Of a DNA stretch of 64,000 nt, positions 57,101 to 61,027 are shown one piece after another. The position numbers were made by a program, and so were the translations under genes. A model generated the notes under the pieces. That model saw only the letters and a list, made by a program, of their open reading frames with translations, was not told the DNA's origin and searched no databases. This stretch comes from Plazaster borealis. Taxonomy: Eukaryota; Echinodermata; Asteroidea; Forcipulatida; Labidiasteridae. Where the stretch lies: assembly GCA_021014325.1 (NCBI GenBank), contig CM037475.1, positions 1,023,001 through 1,087,000 of the forward strand, given 5' to 3'. Within the stretch, counting starts at the first letter, position 1. The number at the start of each line of letters is the position of its first letter.

Positions 57101-58780
57101 AGCATAGATTAAAATTGAGGCAGGCTGCCATGGTTTGAATGTGTAGGAAAAACCTTTACCGCTCAGGAAATGCATCTTCTTCCTGTCCCTGGAAAAAATG
57201 TGGTTCTTCAGTTTCTTCAATAGCAGAATAGGCCTAGAGGTGAACATTTGTGTGTATTTTGTAATGTACATGTAGTATCCGAGTGAAAGTACTCTCATGT
57301 TTATGATAACAATCTGTCGACCCATCCAGCATACAATAATTAAATTGGATGACTTTTAAAAAAATCCATGTTGATTTAAATGTTTTACTCAGTGCTTTTT
57401 CTGCTGTAAAAGTGAATAGACCCTACATGTGTTGCGCTCAATTGATTGTTGTAAGTTTTTCCAATTTTGGTCTGTATTCCTAATGGTGGGGGTCCTCTTT
57501 TCAGTTTAGAATAAAATAAATTGTGTTTAAGAGTTAATATGGGTTTTTTTCATAACATTTAATTTTTTTATTATTATTTTGTAAAGTATAAATATTGATG
57601 TTAAATGTTTTATGTTAAGTGTTTCATGCTCCCTTGGCAACAATAGCGCCATCCCTTGGCAACAATAGCGCACTCCCTGGGAAACAGTGCCAAGAATCTG
57701 AGGAAATCCAGAGTATTGATAATACTTATGGGGCCAAGTATGATAAGTGGCTTTAATCCTATAATGGTGTTTTCTGCTAATGAGTGCTAATGTTTCAACA
57801 ACTGAGCAGTCCAAAACGGATAATTTAATAAATATCACAAATGAAAAAATGAATCTTAAAACAATGAAATGATGTTTGAAAAACAATTGTTACATTTTAT
57901 AAACAGGTTCGACAGAAGAGGGAAAAAGAAGTATTTTTTATTAATTTACAGTGATATAAATCTGAAAATGGTCTTTTCACTGGACTATACTATGTTGTGT
58001 TCAGGTGTCATACCGATACTCGTAACCTTGATCCTCCCGATGGTGAGGTTTAAGTAAGGAATGTGATCAAGACTCAAAAAGAGTAAGACTAATAATAAGA
58101 GCTAAGTTATAATTAACGCCGAGTGGTAAGAGTGTCAGTCTGTCATAAAGAAAGCCTCAGAATGTTTGGTTTGATGGATAATACTTGTAATTGTATAGAT
58201 TTACATTAGGCCTAACACTAAAACACTAACATGACTAACACGTAATACTAAACACAGTTGTAACACTTAACACATCACTTAACAAGTAACAAAACACTAT
58301 AACATAAACACTTATATAATTGTATAAGAAGCATAGAGCAAGGACTGACAACAGTAACACTACACTTCAGTAAACACAAAACTAAATCACAACAAATAGT
58401 AAAAAAATACATGTTGTATTTTGTATCTTGTAGTACCGATACCTGATCAGTGTGTACACATGGCCAGGTGAGGTAGTACAATTGAATAATGTACAATATC
58501 TAATTAATTAGTAATTAAACAAATGAATGGGTTGATATCACGGCACCAAATCACTGCACTGATCATAAAGCCTAAGTAAGATGATGAATCACGTCAGAAG
58601 ACTAACATATAATTATAAAGTACAAAGTATTGGTACGCAATGCCCGACTTCATTTGCGAATGCGGCATCCAGAGCCAACCCACAAATTAAAACGCAGAAA
58701 CGCTACATTTGTTAATTTACGCAGCAAGTAAAATCAGTCTTACCAGGGTAGAGATGTGGCTCAGAATCAATACAAGACAT
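24..58780 (-). CDS. CYTH: Cytohesin (Sec7-PH ARF-GEF), complete 13-exon gene
   Basis: Coding exons in transcript order: 58744-58780, 46522-46595, 40476-40537, 36044-36113, 29595-29713, 28892-28972, 22418-22530, 21756-21904, 17652-17763, 3772-3848, 2233-2304, 835-986, 24-105. They sum to 1200 nt, giving 399 residues and a TAG stop, matching the roughly 400 aa of animal cytohesins. Order seen: short acidic N-terminus, heptad-like coiled coil (about 15-60), linker ending [11 protein letters not shown], Sec7 domain (about 75-255) with the glutamic-finger motif [12 protein letters not shown] (Glu about 159) and motif 2 [19 protein letters not shown], linker, PH domain (about 265-375), and a basic tail ARKKK. 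Cytohesins load GTP on ARF proteins at the plasma membrane after the PH domain binds phosphoinositides. The PH loop is of the diglycine form. Which vertebrate paralogue (1-4) it matches best cannot be told; an invertebrate genome usually has one. UTR exons were not identified, and the 3' UTR lies beyond the left edge. Confidence 0.96.
106..834 (-). other. Cytohesin intron 12
   Basis: 729-bp intron between exons 12 and 13. I recognise no repeat or other element in it; the sequence is AT-rich and low in similarity to the families described elsewhere in the window. Confidence 0.85.
835..986 (-). CDS. CYTH: Cytohesin exon 12 (PH C-terminal half)
   Basis: Encodes [20 protein letters not shown] and then [18 protein letters not shown] and [24 protein letters not shown] and the final [10 protein letters not shown] helix are diagnostic. 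The acceptor is CTCCCCACAG and the donor GTAAGA; phase 0 in, phase 2 out. It is the longest coding exon of the gene. Confidence 0.97.
1341..1468. repeat. Family C palindromic element, copy 1
   Basis: Near-palindrome whose left arm carries AATTGGCAGCCACAGCTACG plus GCTACGGCTA and whose right arm carries TAGCCGTAGCTGTAG and GCCAATTCG. The middle has ACGTCATCATGTGTTGAAG. The same structure, with its middle inverted, recurs at 35770-35910. It has the architecture of a short non-autonomous DNA transposon (MITE); no coding sequence. Confidence 0.6.
1786..1865. repeat. Family B fragment
   Basis: Contains GCTAAGCACAGAC, CTGCTCAGCAAAAATG and GTTACCAGCCAAA, the internal landmarks of family B elements (compare 19491-19682). 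The terminal repeats are not clear, so this is a decayed or partial copy in cytohesin intron 11. Confidence 0.45.
1856..2095. repeat. Family F dispersed repeat, copy 1
   Basis: Shares with 54180-54420 a series of blocks, including AATTCAGGAGGTTT, CAGACTCTGTGCATCAC, CACAATGTGGACT-like and CTTTACTTCTTTCAAGA, in the same order and orientation. No terminal inverted repeat or coding potential was recognised. It is a dispersed element of unknown class. Confidence 0.5.
2233..2304 (-). CDS. CYTH: Cytohesin exon 11 (PH domain)
   Basis: Encodes [20 protein letters not shown] and then SKKP, 24 codons, aligning without gaps with vertebrate [24 protein letters not shown]. The acceptor is CTTCTTAG and the donor GTAAGT; phase 0 on both sides. 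Confidence 0.97.
2985..3401 (+). mobile_element. tRNA-Leu-derived SINE
   Basis: The head (about 2990-3077) folds like tRNA-Leu: A box TGGCCGAGCGGTTAAG, anticodon stem CCGGA/TCTGG with loop CTCAAGC (anticodon CAA), a long variable arm, and a B box-like GGTTTGAGTC. The body contains CCTTAAGCAAGACACTTAAC and CTTCGGATGGGACGTAAAGC, seen in many marine-animal SINEs. The tail reads GCGCTATATAAAAACTCAGT followed by a (TTA)n run, as copied by a partner LINE. It lies in cytohesin intron 10, antisense to the gene. Mutated B box and loose acceptor pairing argue against a working tRNA. Confidence 0.8.
3772..3848 (-). CDS. CYTH: Cytohesin exon 10 (PH core)
   Basis: Encodes [20 protein letters not shown], then YFEYTT. 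The basic WKRRWF strand and the Tyr/Lys residues that contact the inositol phosphates are present. The acceptor is GATATCCAG and the donor GTAAGT; phase 1 in, phase 0 out. The loop reads QGGR, i.e. the diglycine type associated in vertebrates with selective PI(3,4,5)P3 binding. Confidence 0.97.
5127..5347. repeat. 54-bp tandem repeat, 4 copies
   Basis: Units begin at 5127, 5181, 5235 and 5289 with a 5-base start of a fifth at 5343. Each contains GATACTTAGTTGCTTGCAAT, GTGATAAACATTGATTCATG and AGATTGGT. The copies after the first are identical by eye and the first differs only at its left edge, so expansion is recent or homogenised. 54 is divisible by three, which makes open frames run through the array; these are not evidence of a gene. 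Confidence 0.95.
5990..6179. mobile_element. Family B inverted-repeat element, copy 1
   Basis: Starts GGGCCCAATTTCATGGAGCT and GCTTTAAGCAC, and ends GCTTTAAGCATCTCTATGAA plus ATTT, giving terminal inverted repeats of about 25-30 bp with mismatches. Internal landmarks are GGTTACCAGCTAAAATACC, CATGTCACATGTACA and CTTGCTTAGCAGAAAA. About 190 bp, non-coding, MITE-like. Confidence 0.65.
9446..9575. repeat. Family C palindromic element, copy 2 (diverged)
   Basis: Left arm TTGAGTGGCTACGGGTGTGG and CTTTCGGCTACAGCAGCAG, right arm AGCCGCAAGCCGCAACGCAG and CCACAGTCAATTTGGAC. The same arm logic as at 1341-1468, but internally different, so this is either an old copy or a subfamily. Confidence 0.5.
11121..11385 (-). 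mobile_element. tRNA-like SINE, copy 1 (minus)
   Basis: On the minus strand the head reads GTTGGCATAGTGG (A box-like), then CCGGTTCAAATCCCGTC (B box), followed by a body with CCCACATCTTTATTTGAAAC and ending GTCCTTGGCTTCACAAC. A second copy with the same order lies at 22606-22876 on the same strand; the two agree over most of their length with small indels. Sits in cytohesin intron 9 in gene orientation. Confidence 0.7.
12676..12740 (+). pseudogene. tRNA-like sequence (SINE head or tRNA relic)
   Basis: Contains a good A box, TAGCTCAGTTGGTAGAGC, and a good B box, GGTTCAAGTCC, ending with CTCGTA. At 65 nt it is too short for a tRNA, and CTGGC does not pair with the bases after the putative anticodon loop, so it is not a functional tRNA. 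The intact internal promoter boxes fit a tRNA-derived retroposon. Confidence 0.6.
12780..12985 (+). mobile_element. Possible LINE reverse-transcriptase C-terminal relic
   Basis: The plus-strand frame ends with [20 protein letters not shown], resembling the 'RGPKLWNSLP' segment found near the C-terminus of jockey/CR1-type retrotransposon proteins. Only this short block is recognisable, with no upstream polymerase motif, so the copy is truncated. Family assignment is inference. Confidence 0.35.
14654..15437. repeat. 23-bp minisatellite, about 34 copies
   Basis: Head-to-tail units containing GTGGAGTTCCTCAGGGAATG. Variant units include GTAGAG, GGAGAG, CTCAAGG and one GATAGTGG; one unit near 15330 has an extra C. 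Each unit includes the imperfect palindrome TTCCTCAGGGAA. From about 14701 to 14930 a five-unit (115-bp) order of variants appears twice, a higher-order repeat. Located in cytohesin intron 9, with sharp edges and no coding role seen. Confidence 0.97.
15943..16326 (-). mobile_element. Family A element, diverged copy
   Basis: Begins TTAAAGGTATTACACAGGAT and TGGTA, ends TACCAATCCTGTATAATACC and TTTAA, so terminal inverted repeats are clear and TTAA is at both edges. Shares ATAACAAGCCTGTGAAAATTTGG with other family A copies, in reverse relative to the copy at 24669. The middle differs, so it represents a separate subfamily. Confidence 0.7.
17652..17763 (-). CDS. CYTH: Cytohesin exon 9 (Sec7-PH linker, PH strand 1)
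   Basis: Encodes [37 protein letters not shown] and one base of Gly. The linker and the start of the PH domain are almost identical to vertebrate cytohesins. The acceptor is CATCTTAG and the donor GTATGA; phase 0 in, phase 1 out. In vertebrates a 3-nt microexon can be inserted after this exon to change the diglycine to a triglycine PH loop. Confidence 0.96.
18408..18660. repeat. Retroelement-like dispersed repeat fragment
   Basis: Starts in an ATAATAATAATGAG run, followed by TTTAAATAGCGCCTTTAACA, and later has GAGTTTGTTCCATTCCCTAG and GGCCGGCTATGGAAAAGGCC. The combination (ATA)n, 'GCGCCTTT...' and 'GTTCCA...GGGCCGG...AAGGCC' resembles a multicopy element common in marine invertebrates, reading out from its 3' tail. 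No other copy is in this window, so the call rests on resemblance only. Confidence 0.4.
19491..19682. mobile_element. Family B inverted-repeat element, copy 2 (best preserved)
   Basis: Left end GGGCCAAATTTCATAGAGCT and GCTTCAAGC; right end GCTTAAGCAGCTCTATGAAA and TTGGGCCC. The terminal inverted repeats run about 30 bp with few mismatches. Inner blocks are CTGCTAAGCAGAAATGAGCA, GGGTGCCAGTCAC, ACATGTGACATGG and GGCTGGTAACCTTATTCTGG. 192 bp, no coding capacity, the best reference copy of the family here. Confidence 0.8.
20094..20184. repeat. Family C-like palindromic element, short copy
   Basis: Left arm CTTGGACTGTGGCTATGAC, right arm GCAGCCACAGCCATAGCCAA, with an AT-rich middle. Arms are diverged from the GGCTACGGCTA form but keep the GCAGCCACAGC core at the same place. 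Assignment is tentative. Confidence 0.4.
21756..21904 (-). CDS. CYTH: Cytohesin exon 8 (Sec7 motif 2)
   Basis: Encodes [19 protein letters not shown], then [16 protein letters not shown], the second hallmark motif of Sec7 domains forming the hydrophobic ARF-binding groove. The acceptor is TTTACGCAG and the donor GTACGT; phase 1 in, phase 0 out. It is 149 nt, the second longest coding exon after exon 12. Confidence 0.97.
21905..22417 (-). other. Cytohesin intron 7
   Basis: 513-bp intron splitting the two Sec7 motif exons. No repeat or other element recognised. Confidence 0.85.
22418..22530 (-). CDS. CYTH: Cytohesin exon 7 (Sec7 motif 1, catalytic Glu)
   Basis: Encodes [20 protein letters not shown] followed by [17 protein letters not shown]. 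The Glu in PGE (about residue 159) corresponds to the glutamic finger that displaces Mg-GDP from ARF. The acceptor is TTTTCAG and the donor GTAAAT; phase 2 in, phase 1 out. All catalytic-site residues expected here are present. Confidence 0.97.
22606..22876 (-). mobile_element. tRNA-like SINE, copy 2 (minus)
   Basis: Same family and strand as 11121-11385: shared blocks include GAAGCCAAGGA, AAAACCCACGCA, AGGGACTGAAAACCCAATCC, ACATAGTGCCCCG, GGGGTCCTAGA and GAGGAAAGATACCACTA (plus-strand spelling). The B box is mutated (ATTCGAACTGG). In cytohesin intron 6. Confidence 0.7.
22925..22992 (+). repeat. SINE 3' tail fragment
   Basis: GTGTAAAGCGCTTTGGGGTG, TGTGATACGCTACATAAAAA and CAATGTATTG resemble the 3' tail of the SINE at 2985-3401 (GCGCTTTGATACGCC, GGGGTGTGATAAAGCGCTAT). 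Only the tail is present, as with 5'-truncated insertions. Confidence 0.5.
24669..25045 (+). mobile_element. Family A element, reference copy
   Basis: TTAA flanks (24669-24672 and 25042-25045). Left end AGGCATCGTACACGTTTGGT plus AATTACTC; right end AATTACCAACCGTGTACGAT plus GCCT, so terminal inverted repeats of about 28 bp with few mismatches. Internal blocks are GAGAGCTGTTGATAGTATAA, AACATTGTGAGAAACGACTC, CAACAAGGGTGTTTTTTCTT, CAATTGAGCCCAAATTTTCA and TTATGCATATGTTGGGATAC. At 24836-24859 there is a perfect 24-bp palindrome. No coding sequence; TTAA flanks point to piggyBac-like insertion. Confidence 0.8.
26090..26165. repeat. G/C-homopolymer-rich segment
   Basis: A short G-run side (GTGGGGGGACTAGGGGAAGG) followed by a C-rich side (GTCCCCCGC) gives a small inverted repeat. 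It resembles the G- and C-rich repeat at 44131-44510. The relation is weak. Confidence 0.25.
26820..27190 (+). mobile_element. Family A subfamily 3 element, right end lost
   Basis: Starts TTAAAGGTAGGGTCATAGAT and TGGTAAATACTCC, then GCACTGTAGCTGTTGATAGT and ATAAACTATTTTGAGAAAGG. The same body (GATTTCTGAGGGTT, GGATGGATT, TTCTTGTGAAAA-like, TTTTCTCAGCAAGTAGACA) recurs at 62918-63331. The expected right end, TATGACCCTACC, is absent here; the sequence passes into a T-run and TATA repeats near 27190. Confidence 0.65.
28892..28972 (-). CDS. CYTH: Cytohesin exon 6 (Sec7 domain)
   Basis: Encodes [20 protein letters not shown] and then ILVQAL, aligning with the [24 protein letters not shown] block of cytohesins. 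The acceptor is GTCCTCAG and the donor GTAAGT; phase 2 in and out. Substitutions (R for L before H, K for T) are conservative for a distant orthologue. Confidence 0.95.
28973..29594 (-). other. Cytohesin intron 5
   Basis: 622-bp intron between Sec7 exons 5 and 6. No recognisable repeat or other element. An open frame on the plus strand crosses most of it but shows no known motif. Confidence 0.8.
29595..29713 (-). CDS. CYTH: Cytohesin exon 5 (start of Sec7 domain)
   Basis: Encodes about residues 82-120 and ends with [19 protein letters not shown], a strictly conserved Sec7 segment. The acceptor is TACCAACAG and the donor GTAAGT; phase 0 in, phase 2 out. The first 64 nt of this exon, its acceptor and about 40-60 bp of upstream intron are present a second time 160 bp away (29810-29926). 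Confidence 0.96.
29810..29926 (-). pseudogene. Partial duplicate of cytohesin exon 5 with its splice acceptor
   Basis: Matches 29650-29775 with only a few differences: the first 64 coding bases of exon 5, the CAACAG acceptor and the adjoining intron, at a 160-bp offset. Of the duplicated coding bases two differ, one silent (AAC to AAT) and one changing Glu to Gln in the LIENELLKN segment. An 11-bp gap lies in the intronic part. The copy ends before the [10 protein letters not shown] half of the exon and before the donor, so it cannot replace exon 5. Its acceptor lies upstream of the real one in the transcript and could compete. High identity indicates a recent event or an assembly artefact. 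Confidence 0.85.
30942..31075. repeat. Family E element, copy 1
   Basis: Begins GGCCTGAAATTACATGAAGG and CCATGGCCTCCGGTGCC, ends GATGAAATTCCAGGCTT. The same sequence order, with better terminal repeats, occurs at 50690-50852. Shared blocks: GCCCTTCAGAAGTTTCCA-like, AATGCCCTT, CAAAACGAAAATGGC-like and AAATTCCAGGCT. Confidence 0.5.
31372..31513. mobile_element. Family D inverted-repeat element
   Basis: Left end GGGCTCGATTTCACAAAGAG, right end GCTTTGCGAAATCGAGCCC; the terminal inverted repeats match at 18 of about 19 positions. Total about 142 bp with an AT-rich middle. It resembles family B in design (GGGC...ATTTCA...AGCT) but the ends are distinct. Non-coding, MITE-like. Confidence 0.65.
35129..35428. 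repeat. About 104-bp tandem repeat, 3 copies
   Basis: AAACTGTTGGACTCTGATTA recurs at 35134, 35233 and 35337; each unit also has CATGATCAGTTTACTAGTGC and AGTCCT with CCAACA. Unit lengths are 99 and 104 bp, the first unit being the most diverged. In cytohesin intron 4. Confidence 0.9.
35770..35910. repeat. Family C palindromic element, copy 4 (inverted)
   Basis: Left arm GAATTTGCGGCTACAGTTGC and GGCTACGAC, right arm CAGCCGTAGCCGTAGCTCTA and GCTGCCAATTCGGAC. The middle (AGGATGTCCTATACTTCAAT, GATGATGACGTGGCAAT) is the reverse complement of the middle of the copy at 1341-1468, showing that the family has a defined internal sequence and both orientations. Confidence 0.65.
36044..36113 (-). CDS. 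CYTH: Cytohesin exon 4 (linker into Sec7)
   Basis: Encodes residues of about 58-81, ending in the near-invariant [11 protein letters not shown]. The acceptor is TTACAG and the donor GTATGG; phase 2 in, phase 0 out. The basic stretch immediately precedes the Sec7 domain; in vertebrate cytohesins this linker packs against the Sec7 groove and takes part in autoinhibition. Confidence 0.95.
36299..36477. mobile_element. Family B inverted-repeat element, copy 3
   Basis: Left end TCAATTTCATTGAGCTGCTT, right end CATAAGCAGCTCCGTGAACT and TGG. Internal TTCCTGCTCAGCAGGAAACC and GGCTGGTAACCTTATTCTGG are shared with the copy at 19491. Confidence 0.65.
37588..37797 (-). mobile_element. Family A element, internally deleted
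   Basis: TTAA flanks; left AGGCATCGTTCACAATTGGT, right ACCAAACGTGTACGATGCCT. Orientation is opposite to the copy at 24669. About 170 bp of the centre is missing: CAAGGGTGTTTTTTC-type sequence passes directly from GTACAAATTTG to CTAATATATATTTTGAG. Both ends are intact, as in mobilisable MITE deletion derivatives. Confidence 0.75.
38799..39182 (-). mobile_element. Family A subfamily 2 element
   Basis: Starts AAAGGCAAAGTATACCCTTG; near the right end are AGTAATTACCAAAGGTATAT and GTAC. Its body (AAACATAAAACTAACCTATG, AAAATTTCAAAAGGTGGTAG, ATATCGCC) is the reverse complement of the matching part of the copy at 49041-49426. The right end is degraded by an ATGTAC repeat. Confidence 0.6.
40058..40205. 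mobile_element. Family B element, copy 4 (left part degraded)
   Basis: Contains GTGCTAAGCAAAGACAAGTT, CTGCTTAGCAGAAATGGGTT, ACCAGCCAAAACACTG and ACATGACATGTGACTGG, ending CTGCTTAACAGCTGTGTGAA. The order matches other copies in the reverse sense. Ends are weak. Confidence 0.5.
40476..40537 (-). CDS. CYTH: Cytohesin exon 3 (second half of coiled coil)
   Basis: Encodes [20 protein letters not shown] plus two bases of the next codon. The acceptor is CTGCTGCAG and the donor GTAAG; phase 0 in, phase 2 out. It aligns with the RLKDEIAEVTAEIENLGS segment of cytohesins. The sequence is the least conserved of the body exons, as expected for a coiled coil, but hydrophobic spacing is kept. Confidence 0.9.
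41310..41505 (+). mobile_element. LINE 3'-end fragment with (TTA)n tail
   Basis: A short frame encodes [15 protein letters not shown] before a stop, like the LKTHLF-type C-terminus of CR1/L2-like reverse transcriptases. It is followed by a long T-run (41396-41433), the tail CCAGCAGGGTGGATATGTGC plus GCATTACAAGTC, and (TTA)n. This is the layout of a 5'-truncated LINE insertion; the clade is a guess. Confidence 0.5.
41538..41622. repeat. 41-bp tandem duplication
   Basis: TTCTACTGCCGCAGAGTAGA begins at 41539 and again at 41580, each followed by TTCGGAATT(T/C)GGGAGA. Each unit contains the small hairpin TCTACT/AGTAGA. Confidence 0.85.
42749..42845. repeat. 46-bp tandem duplication
   Basis: CTCAAGAGAAG(A/G)TATA followed by AAGATATACATTTCTACATC and TTCTAA occurs at 42749 and 42795. 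Two units, nearly identical. Confidence 0.85.
43085..43345 (+). mobile_element. Possible LTR-like fragment
   Basis: AATAAACTCTTCATTCCAAC and AACTGCGTCTTCTTCTTGTC at about 43240-43282 resemble the poly(A)-signal/R-U5 part of a long terminal repeat, and TTGGTCCATAGCTC at 43333 could be a primer-binding-like sequence. No matching second LTR, gag or pol is seen nearby, so a solo or truncated LTR, or chance, are both possible. Confidence 0.25.
44131..44510. repeat. G-run/C-run bounded dispersed repeat
   Basis: Starts with CAGTGGCGCAACCATGGGGG and a run of G, then ACATGCCCCC; near its end are GCACCCCTTGTGCCCCCCCC and a C-run. Such 'AGTGGCG...' boundaries are common for dispersed elements in invertebrates. 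Only one copy is in the window; a G/C-run scrap at 26090 may be related. Confidence 0.3.
45462..45816 (+). mobile_element. Family A element
   Basis: Starts TTAAAGGGAGGGTATACCTT and TGGTAATTGCTCC, ends AATTACCAAGAGTATACCCT and GCCTTT. Same orientation and inner blocks as 24669-25045 (AGAGCTGTTGATATTATAAA, CAATTGAGCCCAAATTTTCA, GTTATTTTATGCATATGTTG). The right-hand TTAA has been lost. Confidence 0.75.
46522..46595 (-). CDS. CYTH: Cytohesin exon 2 (N-terminal coiled coil)
   Basis: Encodes [20 protein letters not shown] and the next five residues (LKEIR), about residues 13-37. The acceptor is a pyrimidine-rich CTCTTCAG and the donor GTGAG; entry phase is 1 and exit phase 0. It matches the conserved ELENIRRRKQELL block of vertebrate cytohesins, the coiled coil that mediates dimerisation and partner binding (GRASP/CYTIP in vertebrates). 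Confidence 0.93.
47157..47530 (-). mobile_element. Family A element
   Basis: Opposite orientation to the copy at 24669: starts GAAGGTAATGGATACTTTTG and GTAATTGTCAAAGACCAG, ends GAGTAATTACCAAACATGTC plus CAGTGCCTTCAA. Inner blocks CTCAATTGGTCATCAAAGTT, GAAAGAAAAAACACCCTTGT and CTCACAATGTTTTATACCAT are conserved. Edge TTAA sites are mutated. Confidence 0.75.
49041..49426 (+). mobile_element. Family A subfamily 2 element, intact ends
   Basis: TTAA at both edges; left AGGGTCTGTATACGTTTGGT plus AATGACTC, right AATTACCAAACGTATACAAT plus CCCT, giving near-perfect 20-bp terminal inverted repeats. The body includes CGGCAATATCTCAAAAACGC and TACCACCTTTTGAAATGAAA, matching 38799-39182 in reverse. Confidence 0.75.
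49803..50010. repeat. 104-bp tandem duplication
   Basis: CAACAGAGTGTTGACTATTA begins at 49815 and 49919, each followed by GATAGAAATGCCCA (first copy GGTAGAAATGCCCA), GGTATTGTA, GTCTGGCC, ACTTTAAGA and a GATTTTG run. Two units with point changes and a small ATGTAC insertion in the second. Confidence 0.85.
50690..50852. mobile_element. Family E inverted-repeat element, copy 2
   Basis: Left end AGGCCTGGAAATTCA, right end TGAATTTCCAGGCTAA: terminal inverted repeats of about 14 bp with one mismatch. Contains GGAGGCCATGGAGGCCTCCA, itself a near-perfect palindrome. Second copy at 30942-31075. Confidence 0.6.
52380..52860. promoter_or_regulatory. Possible intronic regulatory element, CpG-rich
   Basis: Compared with its AT-rich neighbours this stretch has several CpG sites and factor-like motifs: CACGTG at 52429-52434, GGGGGCGCTGG (CTCF/insulator-like core) at 52434-52444, ATGGCG at 52453-52458 and the palindrome AGGGCGCCCT at 52826-52835. 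No phase-compatible cytohesin first exon was found in it. An enhancer, insulator or alternative non-coding promoter is possible; the evidence is motif-level only. Confidence 0.3.
54180..54430. repeat. Family F dispersed repeat, copy 2
   Basis: Shares order and orientation of blocks with 1856-2095: GACCCAGAATCTCTCA, TTACAATTCAGGAGGTTT, ACAGACTCTGTGCATCACTA, CACAATGTGGACTCTTT and ACTTTACTTCTTTCAAGA. No obvious terminal repeats. Confidence 0.5.
57629..57693. repeat. 22-bp direct repeat with RFX half-site-like core
   Basis: CTCCCTTGGCAACAATAGCG is followed 22 bp later by ATCCCTTGGCAACAATAGCG and then a degenerate ACTCCCTGGGAAACAGTGCC. CTTGGCAAC resembles an RFX (X-box) half-site. About 1 kb downstream of the cytohesin start in intron 1. 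Confidence 0.6.
58744..58780 (-). CDS. CYTH: Cytohesin exon 1 (start codon, 12 codons)
   Basis: On the minus strand an ATG is followed by 12 codons ([12 protein letters not shown]) and one further G, then a GTAAGA donor. Phase 1 is exactly what exon 2 needs, and the joined residues YPDLTSEE resemble the start of vertebrate cytohesins (for example YEPPDLTPEE in cytohesin-2). Such a short first coding exon before a long intron is known for this family. Other ATG plus donor combinations upstream of exon 2 were phase-incompatible or less similar. The exon assignment is inferred from phase and similarity, not from transcripts. Confidence 0.8.
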
Positions 58781-59451
<671 letters not shown>

Positions 59452-61027
59452 TAAATACGTTTGTATTGTTACGTTTTGCACGAATGTAAATGTCGTCCGT
59501 GTGTGATTGTGTGACTGTGAGTGCATAGCGCTCTAAATGGTGAGTGGGGGTTTTGGGGGGAGGGGGCGTGGCATAATTGTGTTCGAAATATTCATGGGGT
59601 TTTTCTAGCCAAATAAAATGTTCCAGCTCATGACATCTACATGTATACGGAACTGTGTATTATTTGCATAATTCGGTTAAAATTAAATAGACCTACTATA
59701 ACTATGTAGACCCATAGTTTAGTATTCTTTTGCATTTAAAATAAATTTTAAAAATATTAAATTTTAAAAAGTGTTCTGTTTTGTGTGTGTTGCCTGTGGG
59801 GATTGGAGGTTGGGGGCGGTGCTGGTAGGGTGGGATTAGGTGGTTGACTTCTTGAGATAGAGATGCTGTATCCGACAGCCACTTCTTCACTTATTATGAC
59901 TGTTATATAGTTAATTTTATTTACCTAGATAAGATTATATTTTTAGCCTATAATTATAGGTGAACAATTAGCTGTTAAATAGCACTCTCCCCACGTTTTT
60001 TTCTGGAGGAAGTTGCTGCCATGCCGGACCAGGCGTAAGCCTTCTTTTTAAATCACAATTTTCTTCTAACTAGATTTTCCACCCGATGTTACTAATTTCA
60101 TTTTTTTTTTTTTTTTATCTCCTGAAGACGATCAGAGCATAGTCCTTTTAGTTCTGACGAATAACATATGTTGCAATTTTACTTGCTTTTTAACTAGTTG
60201 ATTGTCAGGAACAGGTACTTGGATGGTAAACTTCATTGTGTTTAAGTTTATCAGCCATGAAACTATTTTTTAAAAGTTTTTGTTTGTTGTAAATAGCAGT
60301 GGAGGTATTTTCGTGAATTCCTCAGTTAACTTGTTTTATCAAAACCTAAATGTGATGGAAAACATTAAGAGGAAATTAAATTTTCATGTTGGTTTCCTTT
60401 GGCTTTCATTCAGGAATACAAGAATTTTAAGATGGATAGTACAACATTCTCAACTGAAAATATTTAAAGTGCAGAAAGAGAAAGTACACAATTTGTTCAG
60501 GTTGCTAAAAATATCTAATTGCAAACAAATGAATAACAATCGATGACAATCTTCTATCAGTCGATGTTATCATTCCTTTATTTGTTTTATTGGTTAGTAT
60601 ACATCCAGACACATAGATCCATGTCATTTGATTGGTGGAATACATGTCACATGATGATGTCATCCTTTATTTTGCAATGTATACTGCCCCGGTATTCCTA
60701 AATGTAATATTGGAGTCCAATATCTGGTAATATTGGATGCTTGGGACCCTTGGCACTGGCAGCTACGCTTCGTGTGTACTACATGTAGCTTGAGTAAACG
60801 TAATGGTTGCATTACGCATGTAGCGCCCGCATTAGCTTTTTTTTTTGCTAGAACACGGAAATGGCTATGAACCCCAAACACGCTTTAGCTATGTCTTTAT
60901 TAGCTGTTTAATACCTTATTGTTGAAGTAAGTTATACATTGTTCAAAGACTTTGTATTATTGTTGAAATAAATTATGAATTACTTGGGGGAATGAAAAAT
61001 ATCAGATGACAAGGATCTAGGTGTGAG

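Larger units (their letters stand above)
46596..58743 (-). other. Cytohesin intron 1 (12.1 kb)
   Basis: Separates the 37-nt first coding exon from exon 2. It contains two family A elements, a 104-bp duplication, the family E reference copy, family F copy 2, a CpG-rich segment at 52380-52860 and a 22-bp repeat at 57629-57693. The other segments (46600-47150, 47535-49035, 50860-52375, 52870-54175, 54455-57620, 57700-58740) show no recognised feature except short C- or T-runs and ACATGTAC repeats. Confidence 0.75.

Noticed and set aside
60018..60034. Plus-strand ATGCCGGACCAGGC followed by GTAAGC as an alternative WDR13 start
   Set aside because: Exit phase 2 does not fit exon 2 at 63463, which needs phase 1, and the N-terminus at 59320 matches WDR13 much better.
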